Numbered from the stretch's first letter, positions 15,009-25,118 are shown. The stretch: DNA of 35,313 bases from Kitasatospora sp. MAA19 (GCF_029894125.1 NZ_JARXYZ010000054.1:1-35313), one strand, 5' to 3'. Numbers and translations: made by a program. Notes: generated by a model not told the origin, from the letters alone.

Positions 15009-15353
15009 TCAGGAGGGCACCGGCCGCAGGGTGACCGGGCCGGGGGCGACGGGTGTCGGGGTGAGGGCGCGCAGCACCAGGTCGACCTTGACCTTGGCGG
15101 CGCCTGCGCGCTGCAGGGCGGCGGCGACCGCCCGTAGCTCCTCGGGGCCGGTGCAGGCGAGGCGGAGCTCCAGGTCGGCGTCGCCGGCGAGGGCGAGCCC
15201 GCCCTGGACGGCCGGGTGCTCCGCCGCCAGCCGATCGAAGTCGAGCGGGATCGGCCCGTAGCTGACCCGGGCGAGCGCGTGCAGCGCCCGGGCCGGCTCG
15301 GGCCGTTCCGGTTCGGGGTCCGGATCGTCGGCGACCAGGTGGAGGGCGGTCAC
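15009..15353 (-). CDS. Small protein resembling an Lrp/AsnC effector-binding domain without HTH
   Basis: A 114-residue protein. The central part (HPAVQGGLALAGDADLELRL, then AAALQRAGAAKVKVDLVLRA) has the strand-helix pattern of the Lrp/AsnC C-terminal RAM domain, but there is no helix-turn-helix. Such stand-alone domains are known, so it may be a ligand-binding or assembly partner; this is a pattern-level resemblance only. Its start overlaps the stop of the next upstream gene by four bases, so the two form a translationally coupled pair. Confidence 0.5.
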   Translation of the reverse strand: MTALHLVADDPDPEPERPEPARALHALARVSYGPIPLDFDRLAAEHPAVQGGLALAGDADLELRLACTGPEELRAVAAALQRAGAAKVKVDLVLRALTPTPVAPGPVTLRPVPS

Positions 15354-15652
15354 CGGTGCTGGAGCTGTGCGGTCGGGGCGGGGGCGAGTGGGATGGCGGC
15401 GGTGGTGGCGGGCGGGGCGACCAGGCGCGGGTCCAGGACGAGGGTGTCGACGCCGAGCGGGGCGACGAGCGCGCGCAGCGCGGGTTCGCCGAGCTCGGTG
15501 AACGCCTGGTCGGGTCCGAGGAGGGCGGCGAGGGACTCGGGGCTGGAGAAGCCGACGGCGCAGCGGCGGCCGTGGCGCAGGCGGAAGAGGCGGAGGGCGG
15601 TGGTGCCGGTGCTGGAGACGGTGACCGGAACGTGCCAGACGACGCGGGCCAT
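15350..15652 (-). CDS. Small SAV_915/SseB-like protein
   Basis: A 100-residue cytoplasmic protein without signal or membrane segment. The stretch LRLFRLRHGRRCAVGFSSPE followed by LAALLGPDQAFTELGEPALR and GVDTLVLDPRL resembles small actinomycete proteins of the SAV_915 type and the SseB N-terminal fold. No activity can be assigned. It is the first gene of a two-gene operon with the Lrp-like small protein. The resemblance is from memory of the family pattern, so the name is tentative. Confidence 0.5.
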   Translation of the reverse strand: MARVVWHVPVTVSSTGTTALRLFRLRHGRRCAVGFSSPESLAALLGPDQAFTELGEPALRALVAPLGVDTLVLDPRLVAPPATTAAIPLAPAPTAQLQHR

Positions 15653-15812
15653 GCGGGTGCTCCCGGGTGGGGTGGTGGTGCCTGCCGGAACTGCTGCTTC
15701 GACGCTAGGCCGGGTTCCGCCGGTCGTCGCCGGTCCTGACGCGGCGTTGACCGAATGGGGTGGTGCGTTGACGCAGTCCTGACGGTCGACTTACCCGATT
15801 GGACTACGCCAC

Positions 15813-15868
15813 TCCCTATCCTTCCGTAAACATCCCTATCAGATGGTATCGTCCATGACGATAGGGAT
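15813..15868. promoter_or_regulatory. Nested inverted repeats upstream of the HTH gene
   Basis: A perfect palindrome TATCGT-N5-ACGATA (15847-15852 and 15858-15863) sits partly inside a wider inverted repeat ATCCCTATC (15832-15840) / GATAGGGAT (15860-15868). A third copy of the CCCTATC core lies at 15814-15820. All lie in the 75 bases before the GTG start of the HTH gene, so autoregulation by that protein is a natural reading. Confidence 0.6.
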
Positions 15869-15888
15869 ATCAGGGAGGATGGCCGCAG

Positions 15889-16317
15889 GTGGCGCAGTAC
15901 TACTCGGTGGAACAGGTGGCCGAACTGCTCGGTCTGCACGTGCGCACCGTCCGCGGCTACATCCGCGACGGCCGGCTCGCCGCGACCAGGATCGGCAAGC
16001 AGTACCGGATCGCCCGTGCGGACCTGGAGGCCTTCGCCGGCGCCCCGGCCGCCCCGGCCGCGCCGAGTGTCGACCGGGCGCGCGCCGAGGTGTCCGCCGT
16101 CGTCCGGATCGAGGGCGTCGACCGGGCCGGCGCCGACCGGCTGACCACCGCCGTGCTGGCCGCGATCGCCGGACCGCGCGAGGGCGGTCGGCCGCTGCAC
16201 GTCGAGACCGTCCACGACCCGGAGCGGGAGACCCTGCGGGTCGTCGTCCTCGGAGATCCGGCCGACACCGCGGCGCTGCTCGGCATCGTCCACACGCTGA
16301 CCTCGGCCACGTACTGA
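15889..16317 (+). CDS. MerR/excisionase-type helix-turn-helix protein
   Basis: A 142-residue DNA-binding protein. Residues 4-51 form a winged-helix HTH (YYSVEQVAELLGLHVRTVRG, with RIGKQYRIARADLEAF as the wing and end helix), the pattern of HTH_17/BldC-like and excisionase domains. The C-terminal part (about 62-142) is an alpha/beta region (VSAVVRIEGVDRAGADRLTT, and LRVVVLGDPADTAALLGIVH) that may bind a ligand or form dimers. GGAGG lies ten bases before the GTG start. It is followed 71 bases later by a DUF4180 gene on the same strand, and nested inverted repeats upstream may be its own operator. It is not tied to any integrase, so an excisionase role is unlikely. Confidence 0.82.
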   Translation: MAQYYSVEQVAELLGLHVRTVRGYIRDGRLAATRIGKQYRIARADLEAFAGAPAAPAAPSVDRARAEVSAVVRIEGVDRAGADRLTTAVLAAIAGPREGGRPLHVETVHDPERETLRVVVLGDPADTAALLGIVHTLTSATY

Positions 16318-16388
16318 CCTCGTTCACGTACCGGCCTCACGACCGCACCGACCTCGTCCACCCATCGACTCGACCAGGGAGAACGGCA

Positions 16389-16745
16389 ATGTCCGAGCAG
16401 TACGGCACGACGGTCCTCAGGCTGCCCGCGGAGGGCGCGCTGATCCGCGAGGAGCAGGACGCCATGGACGTGATCGGCGACGCCTTCGGCCGTGGCGCCT
16501 CCTGGGTGGTCGTCCCCGCCGCCCGGCTGCACCCGGACTTCTTCACGCTGCGCACCCGGGTCGCCGGCGGCATCGTGCAGAAGTTCGTCAACTACCGGGT
16601 CGGCCTGGTCGTCCTCGGCGACGTCGCCGACCACATCGCGGCGAGCGACGCCCTGCGCGACTTCGTCCGGGAGAGCAACCGCGGCCGGCAGCTCTGGTTC
16701 CTCGCCGACGAGGCCGAGCTGGCGGCCCGGTTCGCCGAGGTCTGA
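16389..16745 (+). CDS. DUF4180-type protein
   Basis: A 118-residue soluble protein. The sequence EQDAMDVIGDAFGRGASWVVVP, then LHPDFFTLRTRVAGGIVQKF and RVGLVVLGDV, followed by FVRESNRGRQLWFL, fits the DUF4180 family. The fold resembles a STAS-like or small alpha/beta module. The function is unknown. GGGAGAA lies before the ATG. The gene follows the HTH gene and is probably co-transcribed with it, which suggests that the HTH protein controls it or that the two act together. Confidence 0.75.
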   Translation: MSEQYGTTVLRLPAEGALIREEQDAMDVIGDAFGRGASWVVVPAARLHPDFFTLRTRVAGGIVQKFVNYRVGLVVLGDVADHIAASDALRDFVRESNRGRQLWFLADEAELAARFAEV

Positions 16746-16870
16746 GCGCCCTCCGCTTGCCCCGCACCCGCCTCGGGACCACGGTGGAGCTGACCGCCGA
16801 CGCGCTCCCGAGGCGCCCGGCGTGTGCTCCGGGGCGGGGGGAGGTGGAGCTGGGGGCCCGTGACGAGATA

Positions 16871-16884
16871 TCTTGACGTCAAGA
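16871..16884. promoter_or_regulatory. Perfect palindrome TCTTGACGTCAAGA before icd
   Basis: A 14-base perfect palindrome ends 26 bases before the icd start codon. Its TTGAC half also resembles a -35 hexamer, so a bound regulator would block or position RNA polymerase. The symmetry and place fit an operator for a dimeric regulator of central metabolism. I do not know which one. Confidence 0.65.
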
Positions 16885-16910
16885 CGTTGGAGACGTGAAG
16901 CGGAGTACCG

Positions 16911-19133
<2,223 letters not shown>

Positions 19134-19154
19134 TATCAGGGGAGTTGACGCACC

Positions 19155-19193
19155 GGGAGGCTCCCGGGTCCGTACTGGACCCGGGGGCCTCCC
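19155..19193 (+). terminator. icd terminator
   Basis: A 17-bp stem (19155-19171 with 19177-19193, one G-U pair) with a 5-base loop lies 22 bases after the icd stop. Confidence 0.88.
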
Positions 19194-19302
19194 CGCGTTG
19201 TCGGGGTGTGTCCCGAGGATCCGGCCGGGCCCGGCCGGAAGAAGATCGAAGTGCTCCGTCAGGGAGCCGTCAAGGACCCTGGGCGGGGCCTCTGAGCGGC
19301 CC

Positions 19303-19342
19303 TAACATCCGAAGAACCGTTTCTCCGCTGCGGATCCGCAGG
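19303..19342 (+). promoter_or_regulatory. Possible promoter and palindrome before the secreted ricin-like protein
   Basis: TAACAT at 19303-19308 fits a -10 box, and a perfect 14-base palindrome CTGCGGATCCGCAG follows at 19329-19342, in the predicted 5' leader 38 bases before the start codon. The -35 region is not convincing. The palindrome may be an operator or a leader hairpin. Confidence 0.35.
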
Positions 19343-19379
19343 CGGACGTCACCACGCCGAATGATCGGGGCACTTCAGC

Positions 19380-20624
19380 ATGCGCGTTTCCTCCCGCCGG
19401 ACGACCAGGGCCACCCAACGGGCCGTCGCCGGCACCCTGCTGACGGCCCTGGCCGCGACCGGCCTGATGGCCGTGCCGCAGCAGGCCTCGGCGGCGACCG
19501 ACTGCCCGGGCATAGAGCCGGGGGTCGGCGGGCCCGCCAACATCGGCAACGGCAACTGCTACAGCGCGCTGATCAACTCCATCGGCACCATGATCGGGGC
19601 CTTCCGCAGCGCGGCCCGCACCGCGCAGGCCGACAACGCGGCGTTCACCCAGGGGATGGCCAGCCAACTGAGCGCTGCGGCACCGGGGTTCAACGTCATG
19701 GTGTTCAAGTACGACGGCACCGACCTCTACGACAGCCTCATGTTCCGCAACGTCTACGAGGCGGACATGCACGGGGTCGTGGTCGACCAGACCGTGAAGC
19801 TGGAGCACCACGACTCGGAGGGTGGCCCGGCCGGCTACGACGACTTCCGGATCTGGGTCTTCGCGGGCGACTCGACCTTCACCAACAAGGGCGACGGCGG
19901 CTTCGGGAACTGGGCCTTCGTCGGCAACGACTCGGACCGGACCGTGACCACCTCCCGGTCCTGCGTGCTGATCCGCTGCTACGACAGCAAGCGGATCATC
20001 CACTTCCCGGCCCGCGAGATCGTGACCCCGGCCGTCTCGGGCGGTACCTCCAACCCCGGTGTCCCCGTCACCCCGGGCGTCCCCGCGACCCCTGGCACGG
20101 TGCCGGGTGTCAGCACCGGCGGCACCGCCACCCCGGGCGTCCCCGCCAAGCCCGGTACGGTGCCGGGCGTCAGCACGGGCGGCACCCCCGCCACCCCCGG
20201 CGTGCCCGCGCACCAGGGGGGCGGTGGTGGTGGCGGTGACGCCGTGACCGGCCTGCGGTACCCCACGGTGAAGACCGGCCGGGGCCCGGTGGCCACCGGG
20301 GCTGCCTCGGGGCCCGCGGTCCTCGCCGGCACCAGCGGCCCCAAGAACACCGGCTGGCAGTTCGCCGCGGTGGGCAACGGCCGCTACGAGATCACCAGCG
20401 CCGTGTCCGGCCTCGCGCTGACCGAGAACACCAAGGGCTACGTCGCCGACGCCAAGCCGTGGACCGGCGCCGACGAGCAGAAGTGGCAGCTCGTCGCCCA
20501 GGGCAATGGCCAGTACCAGATCCGGATCACCGACCAGGACTGCCTGACCTACGACGAGGACGCCAAGGCCCTGGGCGTCTGGACCTGCAACAACGGCTGG
20601 AACCAGCAGTGGAGGCTCCAGTAG
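19380..20624 (+). CDS. Secreted protein with Pro/Gly/Thr repeat linker and ricin-type lectin end
   Basis: A 414-residue exported protein. The Sec signal runs to about residue 40 (QQASA-A). The N-terminal domain (about 41-220: ANIGNGNCYSALINSIGTMI, then FNVMVFKYDGTDLYDS and FTNKGDGGFGNWAFVGNDSD) resembles small secreted Streptomyces proteins loosely annotated as stress proteins; its function is unknown to me. A linker (about 222-285) has two 20-residue repeats of the TPGVPA-PGTVPGVSTGGT type, encoded by 60-base repeats. The C-terminal part (about 290-414) has three evenly spaced Trp motifs (GWQF, KWQL, QWRL) of a beta-trefoil ricin lectin, which likely binds sugars. It is a single gene that converges on the next one at a shared hairpin. 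Confidence 0.75.
   Translation: MRVSSRRTTRATQRAVAGTLLTALAATGLMAVPQQASAATDCPGIEPGVGGPANIGNGNCYSALINSIGTMIGAFRSAARTAQADNAAFTQGMASQLSAAAPGFNVMVFKYDGTDLYDSLMFRNVYEADMHGVVVDQTVKLEHHDSEGGPAGYDDFRIWVFAGDSTFTNKGDGGFGNWAFVGNDSDRTVTTSRSCVLIRCYDSKRIIHFPAREIVTPAVSGGTSNPGVPVTPGVPATPGTVPGVSTGGTATPGVPAKPGTVPGVSTGGTPATPGVPAHQGGGGGGGDAVTGLRYPTVKTGRGPVATGAASGPAVLAGTSGPKNTGWQFAAVGNGRYEITSAVSGLALTENTKGYVADAKPWTGADEQKWQLVAQGNGQYQIRITDQDCLTYDEDAKALGVWTCNNGWNQQWRLQ
20070..20189. repeat. Two 60-bp repeats in the linker of the ricin-like protein
   Basis: The segment ccccgggcgtccccgc recurs with a 60-base period (20071 and 20131), with the rest of the unit highly alike, and a third partial copy follows. It keeps reading frame. 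Confidence 0.85.
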
Positions 20625-20649
20625 GAGCCGGCGGGTCCGGGGCCTGGAC

Positions 20650-20679
20650 CTAGGGCCGGTCCGGCCGGGCAGGCCCTAG
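20650..20679. terminator. Hairpin between convergent genes
   Basis: CTAGGGCC (20650-20657) pairs with GGCCCTAG (20672-20679) with a 14-base GC-rich loop. The right arm overlaps the stop codon of the YdcF-like gene. Confidence 0.6.
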
Positions 20680-21308
20680 CCGAGGAGGGCCCCGGTCCCG
20701 GTCAGCAGCAGGAGGGCGGCGCCGTTGGCGCGCGGGTAGGCCAGCGCCGTCCCGACCGCCTCCCGGAGCAGCGCGTACGGGCCGTGCGCGAGCAGTCCGT
20801 CCGCGCCGAGCACCCGGGCGGGGGCGCCGGCCCGGTGGGCGGCGAGGGCGGCGCGTACGGTGTGGAATCCGCTGGTGACGACCGTGCACCGGTAGCCGGT
20901 CCGTTCGGCGGCCATCAGGGCCGCGCTGAACCGCAGGTTCTCGACCGTGTTCACGGCCCGCTCCTCGCGGCGGATCCGGTCGGCCGGGACACCCCGGGCG
21001 GCCAGGTAGCGGGCCATCGCGGCGGCCTCGGTGCACTCCTCGTGCGGGCCCTTCCCGCCGGTGACCAGCAGCAGCGGGGTGTGTCCCGCGGCCTCCTCGG
21101 CGGTGAGACGTTCCAGTGCGGCGTCCAGCCGGGCCGCCAGCGGTGGTCCGGGCTCGCAGCCGTCCAGCGCGGCGCCGAGGACGACCAGGTAGTCGGCCCC
21201 GGCGGGGACGGGTCGGCGTTGCTGCCGCAGTGCGCAGCCGAGGAAGCCGAGCAGCCAGAGCAGGACGTACCCGCAGAGCAGGACGGCGACGATCAGCAGA
21301 GCGTGCAT
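20676..21308 (-). CDS. YdcF/SanA-type (DUF218) membrane protein
   Basis: A 210-residue protein with an N-terminal membrane segment (MHALLIVAVLLCGYVLLWLL) and a hydrophobic C-terminus (ALLLLTGTGALL). The DUF218 core is clear: ADYLVVLGAAL, LLLVTGGKGPHEECTEA, EERAVNTVENLRFS and TVVTSGFHTVRAAL. The family (SanA, ElyC, YdcF) has envelope-related roles with no proven reaction in actinomycetes. Its upstream neighbour ctaG is on the same strand but is separated by a strong terminator, so it probably has its own promoter. Confidence 0.85.
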   Translation of the reverse strand: MHALLIVAVLLCGYVLLWLLGFLGCALRQQRRPVPAGADYLVVLGAALDGCEPGPPLAARLDAALERLTAEEAAGHTPLLLVTGGKGPHEECTEAAAMARYLAARGVPADRIRREERAVNTVENLRFSAALMAAERTGYRCTVVTSGFHTVRAALAAHRAGAPARVLGADGLLAHGPYALLREAVGTALAYPRANGAALLLLTGTGALLG

Positions 21309-21326
21309 ACCATCCGAACGTCTACA

Positions 21327-21363
21327 GCGGAACCCCCGTTCCGGACTGGAACGGGGGTTCCGC
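21327..21363 (-). terminator. ctaG terminator
   Basis: A perfect 16-bp stem (21327-21342 with 21348-21363) has a 5-base loop. It lies just after the ctaG stop on the minus strand. Confidence 0.9.
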
Positions 21364-21380
21364 AGCGGGCGGCGGCGGGC

Positions 21381-22409
21381 TCAGCCCGCGTCGGCCGCCG
21401 GGGTCACGGGGGCGGCCGGGGTGGCGGCGGGGGCCGCCGGGCGCGGACCGCGCTTGTGCAGCGAGGCCAGGTAGGCGTTGTACGCCGCCAGCTCGGCGTC
21501 GCCGCTGCGCTCCTCGGCGCGGTCGCTGCGGCGGGCCTGCCGCTGTTCGGAGCGCATCCACTGGTACACCAGCGCGATCAGCACGATCGCGGTCGGGATC
21601 TCACCGAAGGCCCAGGTGATGCCGCCGGCCAGTTTCTGGTCCTCCAGGAGGTCGGTGCCCGGTGGCGCGCCCTCCACCGTGAAGGTGGTGACCAGCGGGT
21701 GGGCGGCCATCATCACCGCCACGCCGAAGAAGGCGTGGAACGGCATCCCCATGAACAGCTCGATGATCCGCATCACGTGGCCGGGGCGGTGCGGGCCCGG
21801 GTCCACGCCCATGATCGGCCAGAAGAAGGCCAGGCCGGTGAAGAGGAAGTGCACCATCATGAAGATGTGCCCGGCGCGGTACTGCATCAGGAAGTCGAAC
21901 AGCGGGGTGAAGTAGACCCCGTACAGGCTCGCGATGAACAGCGGGATGGTGAACGCCGGGTGCGAGACCACCCGGACGTACCGGCTGTGCAGCAGCGCCA
22001 CCAGCAGCTCGCGCGGCCCGCGCGGGCGGCCCTTGCCGGCCGGCCGCAGCGCGCGCAGCGCCAGCGTGATCGGGGCGCCCAGCAGCATCAGGATCGGCGT
22101 CAGCATGGAGAGCACCATGTGCTGGATCATGTGCGCGCTGAACAGCACCATGCCGTAGTCGTTCAGCCCGGTGCAGGTGACCAGGATCATGGAGCCGACA
22201 CCGGCCGCCCAGCCGACCATCCGGCCGATCGGCCAGCGGTCGCCGCGCCGGTGGAGCCGGACCACGGCCGCCGCGTAGAGCGCCAGGGCGACCAGACCGC
22301 CCAGCAGGAACACCCAGTCGGGGGACCAGGTCCAGACGTTGGAGAGGGTGAACGGGCCTAGCTGGGTCATCCCGCCGTGGTGGTGCATGCCTGACATTCC
22401 GTCGCCCAT
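21381..22409 (-). CDS. ctaG: Cytochrome c oxidase assembly factor CtaG-like membrane protein
   Basis: A 342-residue polytopic protein with about seven membrane segments, matching the caa3_CtaG family (Bacillus CtaG type). Motifs include FSAHMIQHMVLSMLTPILML, LGAPITLALRAL, MMVHFLFTGLAFFWPIMGVD and FFGVAVMMA. The short His-rich start (GMHHHGGM) and conserved His in membrane helices suggest copper handling, and the family helps build the copper centre of the oxidase or exports copper. The C-terminal tail is soluble and rich in Ala/Pro. The ATG at 22409 is used; starts at Met5 or Met8 are also possible. Confidence 0.9.
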   Translation of the reverse strand: MGDGMSGMHHHGGMTQLGPFTLSNVWTWSPDWVFLLGGLVALALYAAAVVRLHRRGDRWPIGRMVGWAAGVGSMILVTCTGLNDYGMVLFSAHMIQHMVLSMLTPILMLLGAPITLALRALRPAGKGRPRGPRELLVALLHSRYVRVVSHPAFTIPLFIASLYGVYFTPLFDFLMQYRAGHIFMMVHFLFTGLAFFWPIMGVDPGPHRPGHVMRIIELFMGMPFHAFFGVAVMMAAHPLVTTFTVEGAPPGTDLLEDQKLAGGITWAFGEIPTAIVLIALVYQWMRSEQRQARRSDRAEERSGDAELAAYNAYLASLHKRGPRPAAPAATPAAPVTPAADAG

Positions 22410-22590
22410 CGGGGGGCCCTGCTTTCCGTCCTCGTGGCCCCTGGGGAGGGTCCGGTTCGCCCGTTTTGCTTGGCATACAGCCTAGGCGGGCCTTACCTCG
22501 GGCCGTGCCCCGCCCCCTCCGTACGGGTGGCCGCCGGGTGGACGACGGCTGGATAGACTGACCGGCCGGTCGACGGGGAGGGACGGTGCC

Positions 22591-23559
22591 ATGGCGGCGG
22601 CGGGACAGGAACACCAGGGGCGGACCACGGTCGCCCTGACCGGGGCGACCGGCTTCATCGGCTCCGCCGTGCTGGCCGCCCTCACCGCCCGCGGCGCGCG
22701 GGTGCGCGCGCTGGCCCGCGCGGTGCCGGCGGAGCGCGGCGCCACCACCTGGGTGCCGGGCGACCTCGCCGACGAGGCGGCGCTGGCCGAGCTCTGCGAG
22801 GGCGCCGAGGTGCTGCTCCACCTGGCCTCCCGGGTCTCCGGCGGCGCCGAGGAGTGCGAGGCGGTGAACGTGCGCGGCACCGAGGCGGTGACGGCCGCCG
22901 CGACCCGGGCCGGGGTGCGCCGGATCGTCCACCTGTCGACGACGGCGGTCTACGGCGAGGGGCCGCACGCGGGCATACGGGTCGACGAGATACCGGCCGC
23001 CCCGGTCTCCGAGGCCAGCCGGACCCGACTGCTCGGGGAACGCGTCGCGCTGGCGGCCGGCGCCGTCGTGCTGCGGCCCGGCCTGGTGACCGGGACGGGC
23101 GACCGCTGGGTGGTGCCCGCGCTGGCCGATCTGGTCCGCCGGGTGCCGGTGCCCTGGGCGGGCGGGAACGCCCGGCTCTCCGTGGTGGACCGCGCCGACC
23201 TGGCCCGGCTGATCACCGCCCTCGCCCTGGACGAGCACGTCGTCCCGCCCGGCGTCCACCATGCGAGCCACCCCGAGCCGGTCCGGGCCGGCGACCTGCT
23301 CGGCGCGCTGGCCGAGCTCGGCCTGCTGCCCGCCCTGGACGGTCCGGACACGCCCTGGGAGGAGTGCCGCCGGCTGCTCGCCGCCACCCCCGGCCGGGTC
23401 TCCGAGCGCCAGTTCGCCCTGATCGCCCGCGACCACTGGTACCGCAGCGACGACGTCTGGCGCCGCGCCGCCTGCCCGCCCGGCCCCGGACCCCTCACCC
23501 GGCTGCCCGCCGCCGCGCCCTGGTACCGCCGGGCGCTCGGGCTCGCGGCCGGTTCGTAG
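22591..23559 (+). CDS. NAD-dependent epimerase/dehydratase-type protein (atypical SDR)
   Basis: A 322-residue extended-SDR protein. The NAD(P)-binding loop TGATGFIGSAV (about 18-28), the VPGDLAD segment, LLHLASRVSG and VNVRGTEAV are typical. The usual Tyr-x3-Lys catalytic pair is not visible where expected: the segment reads PVSEASRTRLLGE, so Ser and Arg stand in the Tyr and Lys places, although VVHLSTTAVYGEG retains the Ser/Thr part. It may be a non-catalytic binder or use another residue. GGGGAGG precedes the ATG. It is divergent from ctaG and followed by a hairpin. Confidence 0.82.
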   Translation: MAAAGQEHQGRTTVALTGATGFIGSAVLAALTARGARVRALARAVPAERGATTWVPGDLADEAALAELCEGAEVLLHLASRVSGGAEECEAVNVRGTEAVTAAATRAGVRRIVHLSTTAVYGEGPHAGIRVDEIPAAPVSEASRTRLLGERVALAAGAVVLRPGLVTGTGDRWVVPALADLVRRVPVPWAGGNARLSVVDRADLARLITALALDEHVVPPGVHHASHPEPVRAGDLLGALAELGLLPALDGPDTPWEECRRLLAATPGRVSERQFALIARDHWYRSDDVWRRAACPPGPGPLTRLPAAAPWYRRALGLAAGS

Positions 23560-23622
23560 GCTCGGGCTCGCCGTCCGTTCACAGGCTTCGGGTCGGCTGT
23601 GCCGGGCAGGCTCGTGGCCGCA

Positions 23623-23657
23623 GGCCGGGGCGGCTCCGGTCCGGAGCCGCCCCGGCC
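23623..23657. terminator. Hairpin between the SDR and M1 peptidase genes
   Basis: Two 17-base complementary arms (23623-23639 and 23641-23657) leave a 1-base centre, so the actual hairpin will have a slightly larger loop. It serves convergent genes from both sides. Confidence 0.8.
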
Positions 23658-23667
23658 CGGCGGAGGG

Positions 23668-25092
23668 CTACCGGCCGGCCAGGGCGGCCAGGGCGCCCGG
23701 GTAGAGGTACTCCTTCGCGGGGATCGTCGTCCCGTGGACCCAGGCGTCGAAGAAGCCCTTGAGGTCCTTGCCCGACACCTGCGCCGCCAGCGCCTCGAAC
23801 TGCGGGAACGAGGCGTTGCCGTAGGCGTGGTCGGCGGTCCAGCGGCGCAGGGTGGTGAAGAAGGCGTCGTCGCCGACGGTGCGCCGCAGGGCGTGCAGCA
23901 TCAGGGAGCCCTTGAAGTACAGGGCGGGGTCGAGTTCCCTGCCCTTCCCCGGGTCGTACAGCTTCGTGGACCAGTACGAGGGGTTGTCCTTGTTGCCGGC
24001 GACCGTGTGGGCGTAGAAGCCGGTGTCGAGGTCGGCGCCCTTGTGCTCCTCCCACAACTGGTTGGCGTACTGGGCGAAGCACTCGGCGAGGCAGCCGTCA
24101 CGCCAGTCGGTGAACGAGACGCTGTCGCCGAACCACTGGTGGGTGCTCTCGTGGACCACCCCCTCGTCGGAGATCATCCCGTTGTACGTCGGCCGGCTCT
24201 GCGTCTCCAGGGCCCCCGCGCCGTGGCTGGGCGTCTTGGCCGGGCCGACCACGATCGAGCCCGCCGAGGAGAACGGGTACGGGCCGAACTTCGAGGCCAG
24301 GAAGGTCAGGATCTCGGGTTGCGCGGCCTCCAGGGCCGCGTCGATCTCAACGCCCGGACTGTACGCCGAGATGACCGGCTTGCCGTCGGGCAGCTGCGCC
24401 CGGTGGACGGTGAACCGGTCGATGGCGACCGTGCTGAGGTACGTCGCCATCGGGCGGTCCTCGTGCCAGCGGAAGGTCGTGGTGCCGTTGTCGGTGGTGG
24501 TCGGCCCCGGCAGGCCGTTGCCGATCGCGGTCCAGCCGTCGGGGACGGTCGCGGTGAGGGCGAAGGTGGCCTTGTCGGACGGGTGGTCGTTGGACGGGTA
24601 CCACGAGGTCGCGGAGTGCGGTTCGCCCGCCGCGTTCGCGCCGCCGTCCACCAGGGTGTGCCAGCCCTCGGCGTCGGGCGTGCCGGCGTACGTCACCCGG
24701 ACGGCGAACGTGGCGCCCCGGGCGACCCGTTGGGCCGGGACGACGACCAGCTTGTGCTCGCCGGAGCGCGAGAACGACCGCGCCGGCGTGCCGTTCACGG
24801 TGACCGAGGCGACCGTGAAGCCCTTCAGGTCCAGGCTGAAGCGGTCCAGCGCCCGGGTGGCCCGGGCGGTGACGGTGGTGTCGCCGTCCAGGTGGTCGGT
24901 GCGCGCCGGGTCGTAGGCGATCCGGACGTCGTAATGCCCCACGTCGTAGCCGGAGTTGCCGTCGTCGGGGAAGTACGGGTCCCCGATGCCGGTCGCCGCC
25001 GAGGCGGGCAGGGCCGTCAGGGCGACGCCGAGGGCGGTCGCGGTCGCCAGCACGGCGGCGGTCCGGCGGCGGGTCGTCGGTGTTCTGCGCAT
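23668..25092 (-). CDS. Secreted M1-family metallopeptidase (aminopeptidase N-like)
   Basis: A 474-residue exported zinc peptidase. The signal peptide ends near residue 33 (LPASA-A). The N-terminal beta-domain covers about 45-235. The zinc site is HESTH (His314, Glu315, His318) with Glu337 in CLAECFAQY as third ligand, and the substrate motif is AGALETQ in place of GAMEN. The alpha-helical C-terminal domain of larger M1 enzymes is short here, as in other secreted bacterial members. The ATG at 25092 starts 26 bases after the M28 gene stop, so the two are an operon of extracellular peptidases that probably feed on peptides. Confidence 0.93.
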   Translation of the reverse strand: MRRTPTTRRRTAAVLATATALGVALTALPASAATGIGDPYFPDDGNSGYDVGHYDVRIAYDPARTDHLDGDTTVTARATRALDRFSLDLKGFTVASVTVNGTPARSFSRSGEHKLVVVPAQRVARGATFAVRVTYAGTPDAEGWHTLVDGGANAAGEPHSATSWYPSNDHPSDKATFALTATVPDGWTAIGNGLPGPTTTDNGTTTFRWHEDRPMATYLSTVAIDRFTVHRAQLPDGKPVISAYSPGVEIDAALEAAQPEILTFLASKFGPYPFSSAGSIVVGPAKTPSHGAGALETQSRPTYNGMISDEGVVHESTHQWFGDSVSFTDWRDGCLAECFAQYANQLWEEHKGADLDTGFYAHTVAGNKDNPSYWSTKLYDPGKGRELDPALYFKGSLMLHALRRTVGDDAFFTTLRRWTADHAYGNASFPQFEALAAQVSGKDLKGFFDAWVHGTTIPAKEYLYPGALAALAGR

Positions 25093-25118
25093 CTCTGCCT
25101 CCTGCGGGTGTCGGGTGG

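Noticed and set aside
15889..16317. HTH protein as an excisionase marking an integrated element
   Set aside because: No integrase, attachment-site repeat or phage-like gene is seen nearby, and its C-terminal domain is larger than in excisionases.
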